This document shows, one piece after another, positions 43,653 to 51,789 of a DNA stretch of 64,000 nucleotides. The stretch is from Bog-532 sp963830385 (lineage in GTDB: Bacteria > Actinomycetota > Actinomycetes > Streptosporangiales > Streptosporangiaceae), in assembly GCA_963830385.1 (NCBI GenBank), contig CAWHMD010000008.1, positions 186,001 to 250,000 of the forward strand, read 5' to 3'. A program made the position numbers and the translations under genes. Below the pieces are notes generated by a model. The model had not been told where the DNA came from and made no database searches. It was given only the letters and a program-made list of their open reading frames with translations. Each line of letters begins with the position of its first letter. Position 1 is the first letter of the stretch.

Positions 43653-44759
43653 ATGACCGCTATCCGCCCGGGCCGGACCCGGCCCGCCCCGGCGCCCAGA
43701 GCAGTGCCCACCGGCTGCTGGTACGTGCTGGGCCCGAGCGGGTCCGTCGCCCGTACCCCCACGGCTCACCGGGTCGCCGGCCTGCCGCTGGTCGTGTTCC
43801 GGACCGTCGCCGGGCCAGTGGCGGCGCTGCACGATCGCTGCGTGCACCGGCCCTACCCGCTGAGCGCGGGCCAGCTCGACGGTGACGAGCTGAGCTGCGG
43901 CCTGTGCGGGTTCGTGTACGGCCCGGACGGGCGCTGCCTGCGCGTGCCCACCCAGAGCCGGGTCCCGGTCGGCGCCGCCGTCCGGGCCTACCCGGTGCGG
44001 GAGGAGCAGGGGCTGCTCTGGGTGTGGACCGGCGACGCCGGGCGTGCCCCGCTGCACCGGCTGCCCGCCCTGCCCTGGCTGGTCCAGGACGGCTGGACCA
44101 CCGTCGGCGGCGAGCAGACCGTCCGGGCCGGGTTCCTGCTGCTGCACGAGAGCTTCGCCGACGTGACCAAGATCCCGGTGCTGGTGCCCGAGGTCTCGCC
44201 CTCGGTGCTCCAGATGATCCCGCCCCCGCTCGACGTCGAGGTCACCGAGACGACGGTGTCGTTGTCGCGCCGGTACCCGCCCGGACCACTGCCGGACTGG
44301 CAGGCGCGGTCGCTCGGCCGGCCCGCGGACCAGGAGTTCGAGCACCTCCAGGAGGGCCACTTCCTGTCCCCGGCCGCCTGGGTCGACCACTGGGACGTCG
44401 TGCTCGACGCCAGCGGAGCGCGCGCCCGGATGCGGTTCACCCAGCTGGTCACGCCGGTCGACGACAGCGTCACCCGGCTGCAGTGGCGGGTCAGCCGGGA
44501 CTTCAGCACCGGCGACAGCGCCACCACGGCTCGGCTGGCGGAGATGTTCGCGCCCTACTACGCGACGCTCGCTGCCGCCCTGGAGACCATGCAGCGGATG
44601 ATCGACGAGGACGGGGCGGCCACCGAGGTCAACGTCAGCTCGGACGTGGCGGCGCTGCGGGTCCGCCAGATTGTGCAGGCGATGCTGGCCGAGGAGGACG
44701 GACCGGCGCCCCTGGCCCGTTTCATCGCACCCCGCAGTGCTCCAGCGCGATCAGGGTGA
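43653..44759 (+). CDS. Rieske oxygenase homologue with altered metal ligands
   Basis: 368 residues from ATG 43653 (GAAGGG upstream; a GTG at 43632 overlapping the P450 stop is an alternative). Overall layout is that of VanA-type Rieske oxygenases. The first ligand pair is normal, C63-x-H65, but the second is C82-G-L-C85 in SCGLCGFVYG where CxxH is expected. The catalytic iron motif D-x2-H-x4-H reads D170-V-T-K173-I-P-V-L-V178, so both histidines are gone. It probably cannot perform normal dioxygen activation. It could bind a 3Cys-1His 2Fe-2S cluster or serve as a scaffold or electron partner. The last 38 bases overlap the convergent M20 gene. Confidence 0.8.
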   Translation: MTAIRPGRTRPAPAPRAVPTGCWYVLGPSGSVARTPTAHRVAGLPLVVFRTVAGPVAALHDRCVHRPYPLSAGQLDGDELSCGLCGFVYGPDGRCLRVPTQSRVPVGAAVRAYPVREEQGLLWVWTGDAGRAPLHRLPALPWLVQDGWTTVGGEQTVRAGFLLLHESFADVTKIPVLVPEVSPSVLQMIPPPLDVEVTETTVSLSRRYPPGPLPDWQARSLGRPADQEFEHLQEGHFLSPAAWVDHWDVVLDASGARARMRFTQLVTPVDDSVTRLQWRVSRDFSTGDSATTARLAEMFAPYYATLAAALETMQRMIDEDGAATEVNVSSDVAALRVRQIVQAMLAEEDGPAPLARFIAPRSAPARSG

Positions 44760-46031
44760 GCGCGCGAGCGGCGGTGAGCAGCTCCGGGATCGGCACTGAC
44801 TCCCGGGGCGCGTGCGCCAGGCTGGCGTCGCCCGGGCCGTAGTGCACAGTCGGGACGCCGCCCAGGTTCGTCATCAGCCGCAGGTCGCTGCCGTAGGGGG
44901 TGCCCCAGGTCGCCTGCGGGCGGCCGGACACCGCCGGGCCGGACACGGCCGCGTGTGCGCGTGCGACCGTGCCGATGATGGCGGCGTCGGCGGCGGTCAG
45001 CCCGGGCGCGAACTGGCCGCCCCACCAGCGCACCTCGGCCGGGTTCGCGCGCAGCCACGGGTCGTCGGCGCAGGCCTGCGCGACGGCCTCTTCCAGGGCG
45101 CGGCGGGCGGCCGCGACATCTTCCCCGATCGCCACCCCCATGCGCCCGTTCGCGGTCAGCCGGTCGGGCACCGAGGAGGCCCAGTCGCCCGCCGCGATCG
45201 TGCCCAGCTCGATCGGGACCGGCAGGTCCCAGCGCGTCATGATCGGGTGCTTGACCTGGTTGCGCTGGGCTTCGAGGCGGCGCAGGGCGGCGAAGACCGG
45301 GATGAACTTCTCGATCGCGCTCACCCCCGAGGTCCGCCGCGACGCGTGGGTGGCGCGGCCGCGCACGGTGAGCGCGAAGGTGAGCGCGCCGCTGTTGCCC
45401 GGGGCGATGTCCAGCGAGGTGGGTTCGGGTATGACGCAGGCGTCTGCGCGCCAGCCCCGGCGCAGCATCGCGTAGGTGCCCAGGCCCCCGTCCTCCTCAC
45501 CCACCACCGTGCCCAGCAGCAGGTCGCCGCGCAGCGGGACCCTGAGCGCCGCGAACGCACGGACTGTCCACAGCGCGGCGACCAGCCCGGCCTTCATGTC
45601 GCAGGCGCCGCGTCCGTACACCGCGCCGGCCGAGACCGTGCCGGAGAACGGCACCTGTTCTCCCCATGGCTCCAGATCGCCGGGCGGGACGACATCGACG
45701 TGCGCGTTGAGCATAAGCGTGGCGCCGCCGCCGGCCCGGGCAGCCGGCCGACGGTGCCCCAGGCCTCTGCGCGGTCCACTTCCACCCCGGGGAAGTCCTC
45801 GGCCGCGAGCGTCTCGGCCAGCGGGATCGGCCAGGCATCGACGTCGAGCCCGTCACCGGCCAGGCGGGCGCTGAGCAGGTCCTGGATCGAGTTCTCCTCG
45901 GCCGTGCCCGAGATGCTCGGTACCTGCACCAGCTCGGCCAGGTCGGCGACCAGGTCGGTGGCGTGGCCGTCGAGGTAGTCCAGCAGGCGTGCGCGCCAGC
46001 GACCGGCGGCCGGTGTCGCGGGCTCGGTCAC
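44722..46031 (-). pseudogene. M20 peptidase (ArgE/DapE-like), frameshifted
   Basis: Starts at GTG 46031, GTGA-coupled to the preceding FAH gene. The first 75 residues (LVQVPSISGTAEENSIQDLL) are followed near 45735 by a shift in a GGCGGCGGCG run. The rest resumes as TLMLNAHVDVVPPGDLEPW (metal His and Asp), GRGACDMKAGLVAAL, TVVGEEDGGLGT (catalytic Glu) and VHYGPGDASLAHAPRESVPI (last metal His). One missing base accounts for the break and every metal ligand survives, so the gene may be functional if this is a sequencing error. A deacylase or gamma-glutamyl/amide hydrolase role fits the cluster. Confidence 0.75.
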
Positions 46032-46861
46032 CGCTGGCCGCGCTTGGGCCAGTCCCCGCCCATCGCGGTCGAGAGCACCTCGTCGCTCTCGGCCGGCTGG
46101 GCGCCCACGTCGTCGCGGATCGGGGCCGGCCCGCTGACGATGTGGTTGGCCAGGCGGCCGAGGCCTTCCACCTCGACCTCGACGACGTCGCCGGGGAAAA
46201 CGGTGCGCGAGTTGGCCGGGGTCCCGGACAGCAGGACGTCGCCGGGCAGCAGGGTGATGGTGCGGGCGATGTCGGCCACGAGATAGTGCATGTCCCACTC
46301 CATCTCGTCGGTGCTGCCCTCCTGCCGGACCTCGCCGTTGACCAGGGTCCGCAGCGTCTTGCCGCGGAAGTCCCAGTCGTCGATCAGCCCCGGCCCGAGC
46401 GGGCACAGCGTGTCCGATCCCTTGACCCGCAGCATCGAGCCGGCGTCGGTGTCGCGGAAGTCGTGCAGGCCGTAGTCGTTGGCGACGGTGTAGCCGGCGA
46501 TGTAGTCTCCGGCGTCCTTGGGGGAGATGTTGCGGCAGGTGCGCCCGATCACGATGGCGACCTCACCCTCGTAGTTCAGCCACTTGCACCGGTCCGGGCG
46601 CACGACCGCGCTGTTGTGGGCGTTGAGCGCGGTGGTCGGCTTCTGGAAGTAGGTGGGGGCGGGGGGCAGCCGGGTGCCGAACTCCGTCACCCGGCTGCGG
46701 TAGTTCAGGTGCACGGCGATAATCTTGGTCGGCTCGACCGGGGGCAGGTGCACGGCCTCGGCCGGGCCGACCTGGCGGCCGTCCCCGGCCACCAGGTAAT
46801 CCCCGTCCTGCACGACGCTGACGGCGGTCCCGTCGAGCAGAATCCGGCGGGTTTCGGTCAC
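46028..46861 (-). CDS. Fumarylacetoacetate hydrolase-family enzyme (HpaG-like)
   Basis: 277 residues from GTG 46861, overlapping the preceding dioxygenase stop. FAH fold: YFQKPTTALNAHNSAVVRPD, then the metal-binding WLNYEGEVAIVIGRTCRNIS (Glu-x-Glu), VANDYGLHDFR (Asp), and LLPGDVLLSGTPANSRTVFPG. In homoprotocatechuate degradation HpaG decarboxylates and isomerises the ring-cleavage diacid. Position between the extradiol dioxygenase and the M20 gene supports that role. 2-hydroxymuconate-type hydrolases or oxaloacetate decarboxylases share the fold. Confidence 0.85.
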   Translation of the reverse strand: MTETRRILLDGTAVSVVQDGDYLVAGDGRQVGPAEAVHLPPVEPTKIIAVHLNYRSRVTEFGTRLPPAPTYFQKPTTALNAHNSAVVRPDRCKWLNYEGEVAIVIGRTCRNISPKDAGDYIAGYTVANDYGLHDFRDTDAGSMLRVKGSDTLCPLGPGLIDDWDFRGKTLRTLVNGEVRQEGSTDEMEWDMHYLVADIARTITLLPGDVLLSGTPANSRTVFPGDVVEVEVEGLGRLANHIVSGPAPIRDDVGAQPAESDEVLSTAMGGDWPKRGQR

Positions 46862-47811
46862 TAGTCCTCCAGTCCGGCGCTGTGCATGCTCGGCTGTTCG
46901 GCGGTCAGTGGCTCCAGGTGCGTCTCCCGCGGCCGCGGGAAGCCCCCGGCCGGCCGCTCGAACCACAGGTGCACCTGGCCGGTGCCGACCGAGTTCTCAT
47001 ACTGCCCGTACTGCCGGGAGGTCGCGGTGCAGTCGCCCTCGCCGAGCGCGCCGATCATCATCAGGTAGTGGCCGAACCGGGCCTCTGGCTTGAACCGGTA
47101 GAACTCCGGCATCGTCTCCAGTACCCGCGCGTGGTCGCCGCGGCTGAACCAGTCCAGCCGCTCGGCGTCGGCCGCGGCCGCCTGCGGGGTGAAGATGTGC
47201 TCGACGCCGGCCGCCTCGTGCTTGCGCAGCTCGCGCAGCGGCCAGAACGTGTGGCTGAGCGCCCCGCTGGCGATCAGCACGACCTTGCGGTCGGTCGCGG
47301 CGATGGCCTGGCCCAGAGCCCGGCCGAGCCGCAGGTTGTCTTCGGTGTCGGCCGTCTGGCAGACGCCGATCGACACCCAGCGCTTGTCCAGGCCGCGGCC
47401 CAGGTACTCCCACAGGTTGGTGGTGGCGTAGAAGATCGGCAGGTAGGCGTCGTCGATCGCGCTGATCCAGGTGCCGTTCGCGCCGGCCCGGGCGGCGATG
47501 GCGTGGGCGAGCTCGGGGTCACCGGCGAAGTCGTAGGGCCGGCGCATCATCCCGCGCGGCAGCTCCTCGGAGGTGAACAGCCCGGCCCGCCGGTCCTGGG
47601 CTGTCACCACGAACTCCACCGTCGTCGCCCAGTGCGAGTCCAGCACCACCACCGTGTCGTAGTCGAGGACCTCGAACACGTCCCGGCGCAGCTCCTGCAG
47701 GCCCGGGACGAGCGTCGAGTCCTGGCCGTGGTTGAGCTCCCGCCGGTCCTTTTCCGGCAGCACGATCGTGGGCACGTGAGCCAGCAGCCCGGCCCCGACT
47801 ACCTCACCCAT
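46861..47811 (-). CDS. Class III extradiol dioxygenase (HpaD/HpcB-like, LigB fold)
   Basis: 316 residues. The LigB-type fold shows VGAGLLAHVPTIVLPEKDRR at the N-terminus, VVLDSHWATTVEFVV, a central GNGTWISAIDDAYLPIFYAT-like block, and VVLIASGALSHTFWPLREL with the conserved acid/base His. These match 3,4-dihydroxyphenylacetate 2,3-dioxygenases, which open the ring meta to give 5-carboxymethyl-2-hydroxymuconate semialdehyde using non-heme Fe(II). It overlaps both the ALDH gene upstream (8 bp) and the FAH gene downstream, so the operon is tightly coupled. Confidence 0.85.
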   Translation of the reverse strand: MGEVVGAGLLAHVPTIVLPEKDRRELNHGQDSTLVPGLQELRRDVFEVLDYDTVVVLDSHWATTVEFVVTAQDRRAGLFTSEELPRGMMRRPYDFAGDPELAHAIAARAGANGTWISAIDDAYLPIFYATTNLWEYLGRGLDKRWVSIGVCQTADTEDNLRLGRALGQAIAATDRKVVLIASGALSHTFWPLRELRKHEAAGVEHIFTPQAAAADAERLDWFSRGDHARVLETMPEFYRFKPEARFGHYLMMIGALGEGDCTATSRQYGQYENSVGTGQVHLWFERPAGGFPRPRETHLEPLTAEQPSMHSAGLED

Positions 47812-49267
47812 GGTTCACTCCCGGGGCGAACACGGTGTTCTTGATGTCGCAGTAGAAGTCGAAGGAGTGCGTGCCGCCTTCCCGCCCGATCCCGGACTGG
47901 CCGCTCCCGCCGAACGGGGCACCCAGGTCGCGGACGAAGAAGCAGTTGACCCACACCGTCCCGGCCCGCAGCCGGGCGCTGACCCGCTCGGCCCGGTCGG
48001 GGTCGCCGGTCACCATCGTCGCGGCCAGGCCGAACCGGGTGTCGTTGGCCAGCGCGACCCCCTCATCTTCGTCGCCGAACGTCTGCATGGTCAGGACCGG
48101 CCCGAACACCTCTTCGGTGACGATCTCGGCGCCCGGCGGCACCGGCGTCAGGATGGTCGGCTGGTAGAACAGGCCGCCCAGCTCCCGGTCGGGACCGCCG
48201 CCGAGGGCGGTGGTCGCCCCGGCCGCCCGGGCCCGCTGGACGAAGCCGTCCACCCGCTCGAAGTGCGGCCGGCTGACCAGGCAGGAGATGTCGGTGGCGG
48301 GGTCGCGCGGATCGCCCTGGACGAGCGTCCTGGCCTTTTCCAGCACGGCCGCGAAGAACTCATCGGCGATGGATTCCTGTACCAGGATGCGGAAAGCACC
48401 CAGGCAGACCTGGCCCGCGTTGTCGAACTGCTCGACGGCCAGGCTCACCGCCAGGTCGAAGTCGGCGTCGGCGAAGACCAGCAGCGGGGACTTGCCGCCG
48501 AGCTCGAACGACAGCGGGACGATGTTGTGGGCGGCCGCGGCCGCGATCCGGCCGGCCGTCGGCACCGACCCGGTGAACGACATCCGCCGGATACCGGGGT
48601 GGGCGGCCAGGGCCGCGCCCGCCTCGGGCCCGAGACCCTGGACGACGTTGAACACGCCGGGCGGCAGGCCCGCCTCGGCGGTGATGTCGGCCAGCAGGGA
48701 GGCGGTCAGCGGCGCCCACTCCGGCGGCTTGGCCACGACCGTGTTGCCCGCCGCCAGGGCCGGCCCGATGCGCCAGGTGGCCAGCATCAGGGGCGCGTTC
48801 CAGGGGGTGATCACCGCTGTCACCCCGGCCGGGTCCCAGGTGATCCGCTCACGGTGGCCGCGGATCTCCCGGTCCGGATGGGACAGCTCGCGCAGCATGT
48901 CGGCGAAGTAGCGGAAGTTCATCCCGACCCGGGGCATGACACTGCGCCGGTGGGATCGCAGCAGCGCCCCGTTGTCGCGGGTCTCCACCACCGCGAGCTC
49001 CTCGGCCCGCTTGTCGATGCCGTCCGCCACCCGGTGCAGGAGGCCGGCCCGTTCGTCGCGGGGCATCGCCGCCCAGCCCGGGAACGCCGCCTGGGCCGCC
49101 GCGACCGCCCGGTCCACCTCGGGCCCGCCGCCCGCCGCGATCTGCGCCAGCGGCTGCTCGTCGATGGGGGAGACGTCGGTGAAGGTGGTCGCCGACCCGG
49201 ACCGCTGGCCCCCGATCCAGTGCCGGGTGTCGATCGTGACGCCTTCCACCACCGTCGTGTCAGACAT
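47804..49267 (-). CDS. Aldehyde dehydrogenase (5-carboxymethyl-2-hydroxymuconate semialdehyde dehydrogenase-like, HpaE)
   Basis: 487 residues from ATG 49267. ALDH landmarks: VTAVITPWNAPLMLATWRIG, FTGSVPTAGR (Rossmann GSxxxG), FELGGKSP with the general-base Glu, and catalytic Cys288 in NAGQVCLGAF. EVFGPVLTMQTF and GAPFGGSGQSGIGREGG close the chain. Similar to HpaE/DmpC-type semialdehyde dehydrogenases. It lies directly before the extradiol dioxygenase gene, the expected partner whose product it oxidises to the diacid with NAD+. Confidence 0.88.
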   Translation of the reverse strand: MSDTTVVEGVTIDTRHWIGGQRSGSATTFTDVSPIDEQPLAQIAAGGGPEVDRAVAAAQAAFPGWAAMPRDERAGLLHRVADGIDKRAEELAVVETRDNGALLRSHRRSVMPRVGMNFRYFADMLRELSHPDREIRGHRERITWDPAGVTAVITPWNAPLMLATWRIGPALAAGNTVVAKPPEWAPLTASLLADITAEAGLPPGVFNVVQGLGPEAGAALAAHPGIRRMSFTGSVPTAGRIAAAAAHNIVPLSFELGGKSPLLVFADADFDLAVSLAVEQFDNAGQVCLGAFRILVQESIADEFFAAVLEKARTLVQGDPRDPATDISCLVSRPHFERVDGFVQRARAAGATTALGGGPDRELGGLFYQPTILTPVPPGAEIVTEEVFGPVLTMQTFGDEDEGVALANDTRFGLAATMVTGDPDRAERVSARLRAGTVWVNCFFVRDLGAPFGGSGQSGIGREGGTHSFDFYCDIKNTVFAPGVNHG

Positions 49268-50102
49268 GCTCGGTGACCTCCGCGTGGCCGGCCGCGTTGC
49301 TGGCCGCCAGGTTGTCGTGCAGCAGGCAGCCGCCGTTCCAGACCACGCCGACCTGCCGGTAGTAGCCGCCGATGATCTCCTCCGGCGTGATCCGGCCGAG
49401 CTCCTCGGTCGGCGACGGGAACAGGTCGAAGCCGTCGACCCGGGCACGGTAGGCGGGGCCGCCCTCGGCGCTGGCCGACCCGGTGGCGATGATCTCGTCG
49501 AGCCGGAACGTGGCCGGGTCGTCGATGGCGCGGACGAACCGGTTGTGGGCCATCGGATGGGCGTTGACGAAGCCGTTGGCCGGCGCCTCCTCCAGCAGGG
49601 TGATCCGCGCCTGGGCGAGCCGCCGGTCGGCGGCCGCCAGCGAGGCACCGAACCGCCCGCCCGGTGCCACCCGCGGCGCCGGGCCGTACGGGTGCGGCCG
49701 GGTCAGGTGGATCGAGCCGAGCTTCTTCGGGTAGCCCTGGTGCAGCCCGCGGGCGATGGCGAAGTCCGAGTCGACCCAGATGTACACGCAGCGGCTGAAG
49801 ATCTCGCCCCGGTAGGAACAGCGGACGACCGCGAACGCCTCTTTGTACTGGCCGAGGACGGGGTCCAGCAGCTCGGCCTGGTCAGCCCCGCAGGACTGCC
49901 AGTCGGCCCAGATGAACGCGACCGCGCCGGGGTCGTCGGGGGCGACCTCGAGCGGCTCGGGCAGCAGTTCGCGCACCCGGTCGGGGCTGACCCGGTACTC
50001 GATCGTGAGCAGGTCACCGGAGTAATGCCACGGCGGCTCCGGCAGTAGAGCCGCCGACCCGGTCGAACTCCGCGGACCGAAGAAGCCATGCTGTGCCGGC
50101 AC
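49260..50102 (-). CDS. Acetoacetate decarboxylase-like enzyme
   Basis: 280 residues from GTG 50102, GGAGG 8 bases upstream. The Schiff-base region is intact: GLHQGYPKKLGSIHLT with adjacent K126-K127, as in true acetoacetate decarboxylase, where the pair lowers the reactive lysine's pKa. PEPPWHYSGDLLTIEYRV and FIWADWQSCGAD are family blocks. Members of this superfamily also act as aldolase-dehydratases on pyruvoyl compounds. As first gene of a ring-cleavage operon lacking a visible HpaI aldolase it might fill that step or decarboxylate a keto acid. Copy C of the shared operator precedes it. Confidence 0.82.
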   Translation of the reverse strand: MPAQHGFFGPRSSTGSAALLPEPPWHYSGDLLTIEYRVSPDRVRELLPEPLEVAPDDPGAVAFIWADWQSCGADQAELLDPVLGQYKEAFAVVRCSYRGEIFSRCVYIWVDSDFAIARGLHQGYPKKLGSIHLTRPHPYGPAPRVAPGGRFGASLAAADRRLAQARITLLEEAPANGFVNAHPMAHNRFVRAIDDPATFRLDEIIATGSASAEGGPAYRARVDGFDLFPSPTEELGRITPEEIIGGYYRQVGVVWNGGCLLHDNLAASNAAGHAEVTEHV

Positions 50103-50114
50103 GTCCCACCTCCA

Positions 50115-50132
50115 AATCGTTTGGACCCGAAC
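50115..50132. promoter_or_regulatory. Shared catabolic operator, copy C (ring-cleavage operon)
   Basis: AATCGTTTGGACCCGAAC on the plus strand. It holds the 14-nt block (reverse complement GGGTCCAAACGATT) and the dyad GTTTGGACCCGAAC, close to copy B. It sits immediately before the ribosome-binding site of the acetoacetate-decarboxylase-like gene, the same spacing as copy B. Confidence 0.65.
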
Positions 50133-50192
50133 TAATTTTAGGGAGCGGGCCGGTGGGCGTCAAGACTGCCGGCCGACCGGCGGCCGCGGGCC

Positions 50193-50567
50193 TTAGCCGG
50201 CTGGAATCGGGGGAGCCCAGCGTGGCCGCTTGACCAGGCAGAACGGATGGCCGGCAGGGTCGCCGTAGACGTCTTCGCCGTCAAGCTTGGTGGCCCCGAA
50301 AGCCAGCACCTCCGGTCCGGCGGCGGCGACGTCCTCGACCATGATGTCGAGGTGGAACTGCTGCCGTACGGCCGGGTCGGGCCAGGTCGGCGGCTGGTGG
50401 TCCGGGGACAGCTGAAAGGCCAGGCCGGAGGAGGCGTCGCTGGCGGCCACCACTACCCAGTCGTCGCTCTCGTAGGTGATCGGCTGCCCGAGCAGCCGGG
50501 AGTAGAACGCGGCCAGCGCGGCTGGTTCGGGGCAGTCCAGGACGACGTGGTGCAGTCTCCCGATCAT
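50193..50567 (-). CDS. VOC-family protein
   Basis: 124 residues, one glyoxalase-like domain: MIGRLHHVVLDCPEPAALAA, FYSRLLGQPITYE, LAFQLSPDHQPP, QFHLDIMVEDVAAAG and GHPFCLVKRP. The four metal-type positions are only partly conserved. It closely resembles a large set of small actinobacterial VOC proteins of unknown substrate. It is 25 bp downstream of chrA on the same strand order but codes separately. No link to the catabolic operon beyond proximity. Confidence 0.8.
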   Translation of the reverse strand: MIGRLHHVVLDCPEPAALAAFYSRLLGQPITYESDDWVVVAASDASSGLAFQLSPDHQPPTWPDPAVRQQFHLDIMVEDVAAAGPEVLAFGATKLDGEDVYGDPAGHPFCLVKRPRWAPPIPAG

Positions 50568-50592
50568 GGTGTGAGCGCTCCTTGGTCTGGTG

Positions 50593-51789
50593 TCACGGTG
50601 AGATGGTCCCGGCCGCCAGCGCGATGACGACGCCGACCGCGGCCGCCGCCAGCAGGGTCAGGACGACGCCCCGGCGCAGCGCCAGCAGCAGGACCAGCGC
50701 GGCCGCCAGGACCGCGTACTGCCAGGGGTGGGCCAGCGCCCGGGTCAGGGTGATGGCGGAGCCGAGGATGGCGCCGATCGCGGCCGGGCCGGCCCCGTCG
50801 AGGAACGCCCGGGCGCGCTGGTCGCCGCGGATGCGGCCGAACCGTGGGCCGCCGACGAGGACGAACGCGAACGACGGGGCGAACGCGACCAGGGCCGCGA
50901 GCAGGCCGCCGGCCAGCCCGGCCGCCGCGTAGCCGACCATCGCGACCGTCTGCACGACCGGCCCGGGGGTGATCTGGCCGAGGGCGACCGCGTTGAGGAA
51001 CTGGGCGCTGGTCATCCAGTGGTAGTGGCCGACCGCGTCGGCCTGCATGAGCGGGATGATCACGAACCCGCCGCCGTAGGACAGCCCGCCGACCTTGACC
51101 GCCACCCACGCCACCGAGGCCAGCACCCCGCCGCTGGCCACCGCGGCCGCCGCGACCGGGGCCGCCGCCAGCCCCCGCACCCGCCCGGCCGTCCCGTCGC
51201 CGGACAGGCGGGGGGAGCGGGGGAAGTCACGGGACCGGATGGCCAGCTCGACGAGGCCGCAGCCGAGCAGGACCAGGACCAGCCACACGCCCAGCGTGGC
51301 GGCGGCCGCGGTCCCGGCGGCCAGGTAGCCCAGCCAGCGGGCGGTGCTGGCCCGCCGCTGCCAGCTCGCGCTGATCAGCGAGACTCCCGCGTTGACGGCC
51401 ACCGCCGGTACCGCGGCGCCGGCGCCCGCGCCGGCTCCCAGTACCCACAGCGGCGGGGATTTCGCCAGGAAAAGAGCGGAAAGGGCGAGGATGACGATGA
51501 GTCCCGGGACGATGAAGGCGGCCCCGCCCACCAGCGCACCGGGCCGCCCCCGCAGCCGCCACGCACAGAAGATCGCGAGCTGGGTGGAGGCCGGGCCGGG
51601 CAGCAGGTTGCAGACGGCGATCGCGTCCTCGAACTCCTGCCCGTCCAGCCAGCCCCGGCGCTCGACGCACAGCTCCCGCAGCAGCTTGATGTGGGTCGGC
51701 GGGCCGCCGAACCCGATGCACCCGATCCGGCCCCATTCCCGCAGCACGGTGGTCAGCGGCAACGGGGCCCGGTCCGGGTGACCGGTCAT
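50593..51789 (-). CDS. chrA: Chromate transporter, two-domain ChrA
   Basis: 398 residues with two CHR domains. The first has WGRIGCIGFGGPPTHIKLL and AIAVCNLLPGPASTQLAIF; the second VKVGGLSYGGGFVIIPLMQ and LNAVALGQITPGPVVQTVAM. Ten to twelve membrane helices. ChrA exports chromate. The ATG overlaps the stop of the ArsR-ArsC fusion gene (ATGA), so both oxyanion genes are expressed together under the ArsR-type site at 52606. Confidence 0.9.
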   Translation of the reverse strand: MTGHPDRAPLPLTTVLREWGRIGCIGFGGPPTHIKLLRELCVERRGWLDGQEFEDAIAVCNLLPGPASTQLAIFCAWRLRGRPGALVGGAAFIVPGLIVILALSALFLAKSPPLWVLGAGAGAGAAVPAVAVNAGVSLISASWQRRASTARWLGYLAAGTAAAATLGVWLVLVLLGCGLVELAIRSRDFPRSPRLSGDGTAGRVRGLAAAPVAAAAVASGGVLASVAWVAVKVGGLSYGGGFVIIPLMQADAVGHYHWMTSAQFLNAVALGQITPGPVVQTVAMVGYAAAGLAGGLLAALVAFAPSFAFVLVGGPRFGRIRGDQRARAFLDGAGPAAIGAILGSAITLTRALAHPWQYAVLAAALVLLLALRRGVVLTLLAAAAVGVVIALAAGTISP

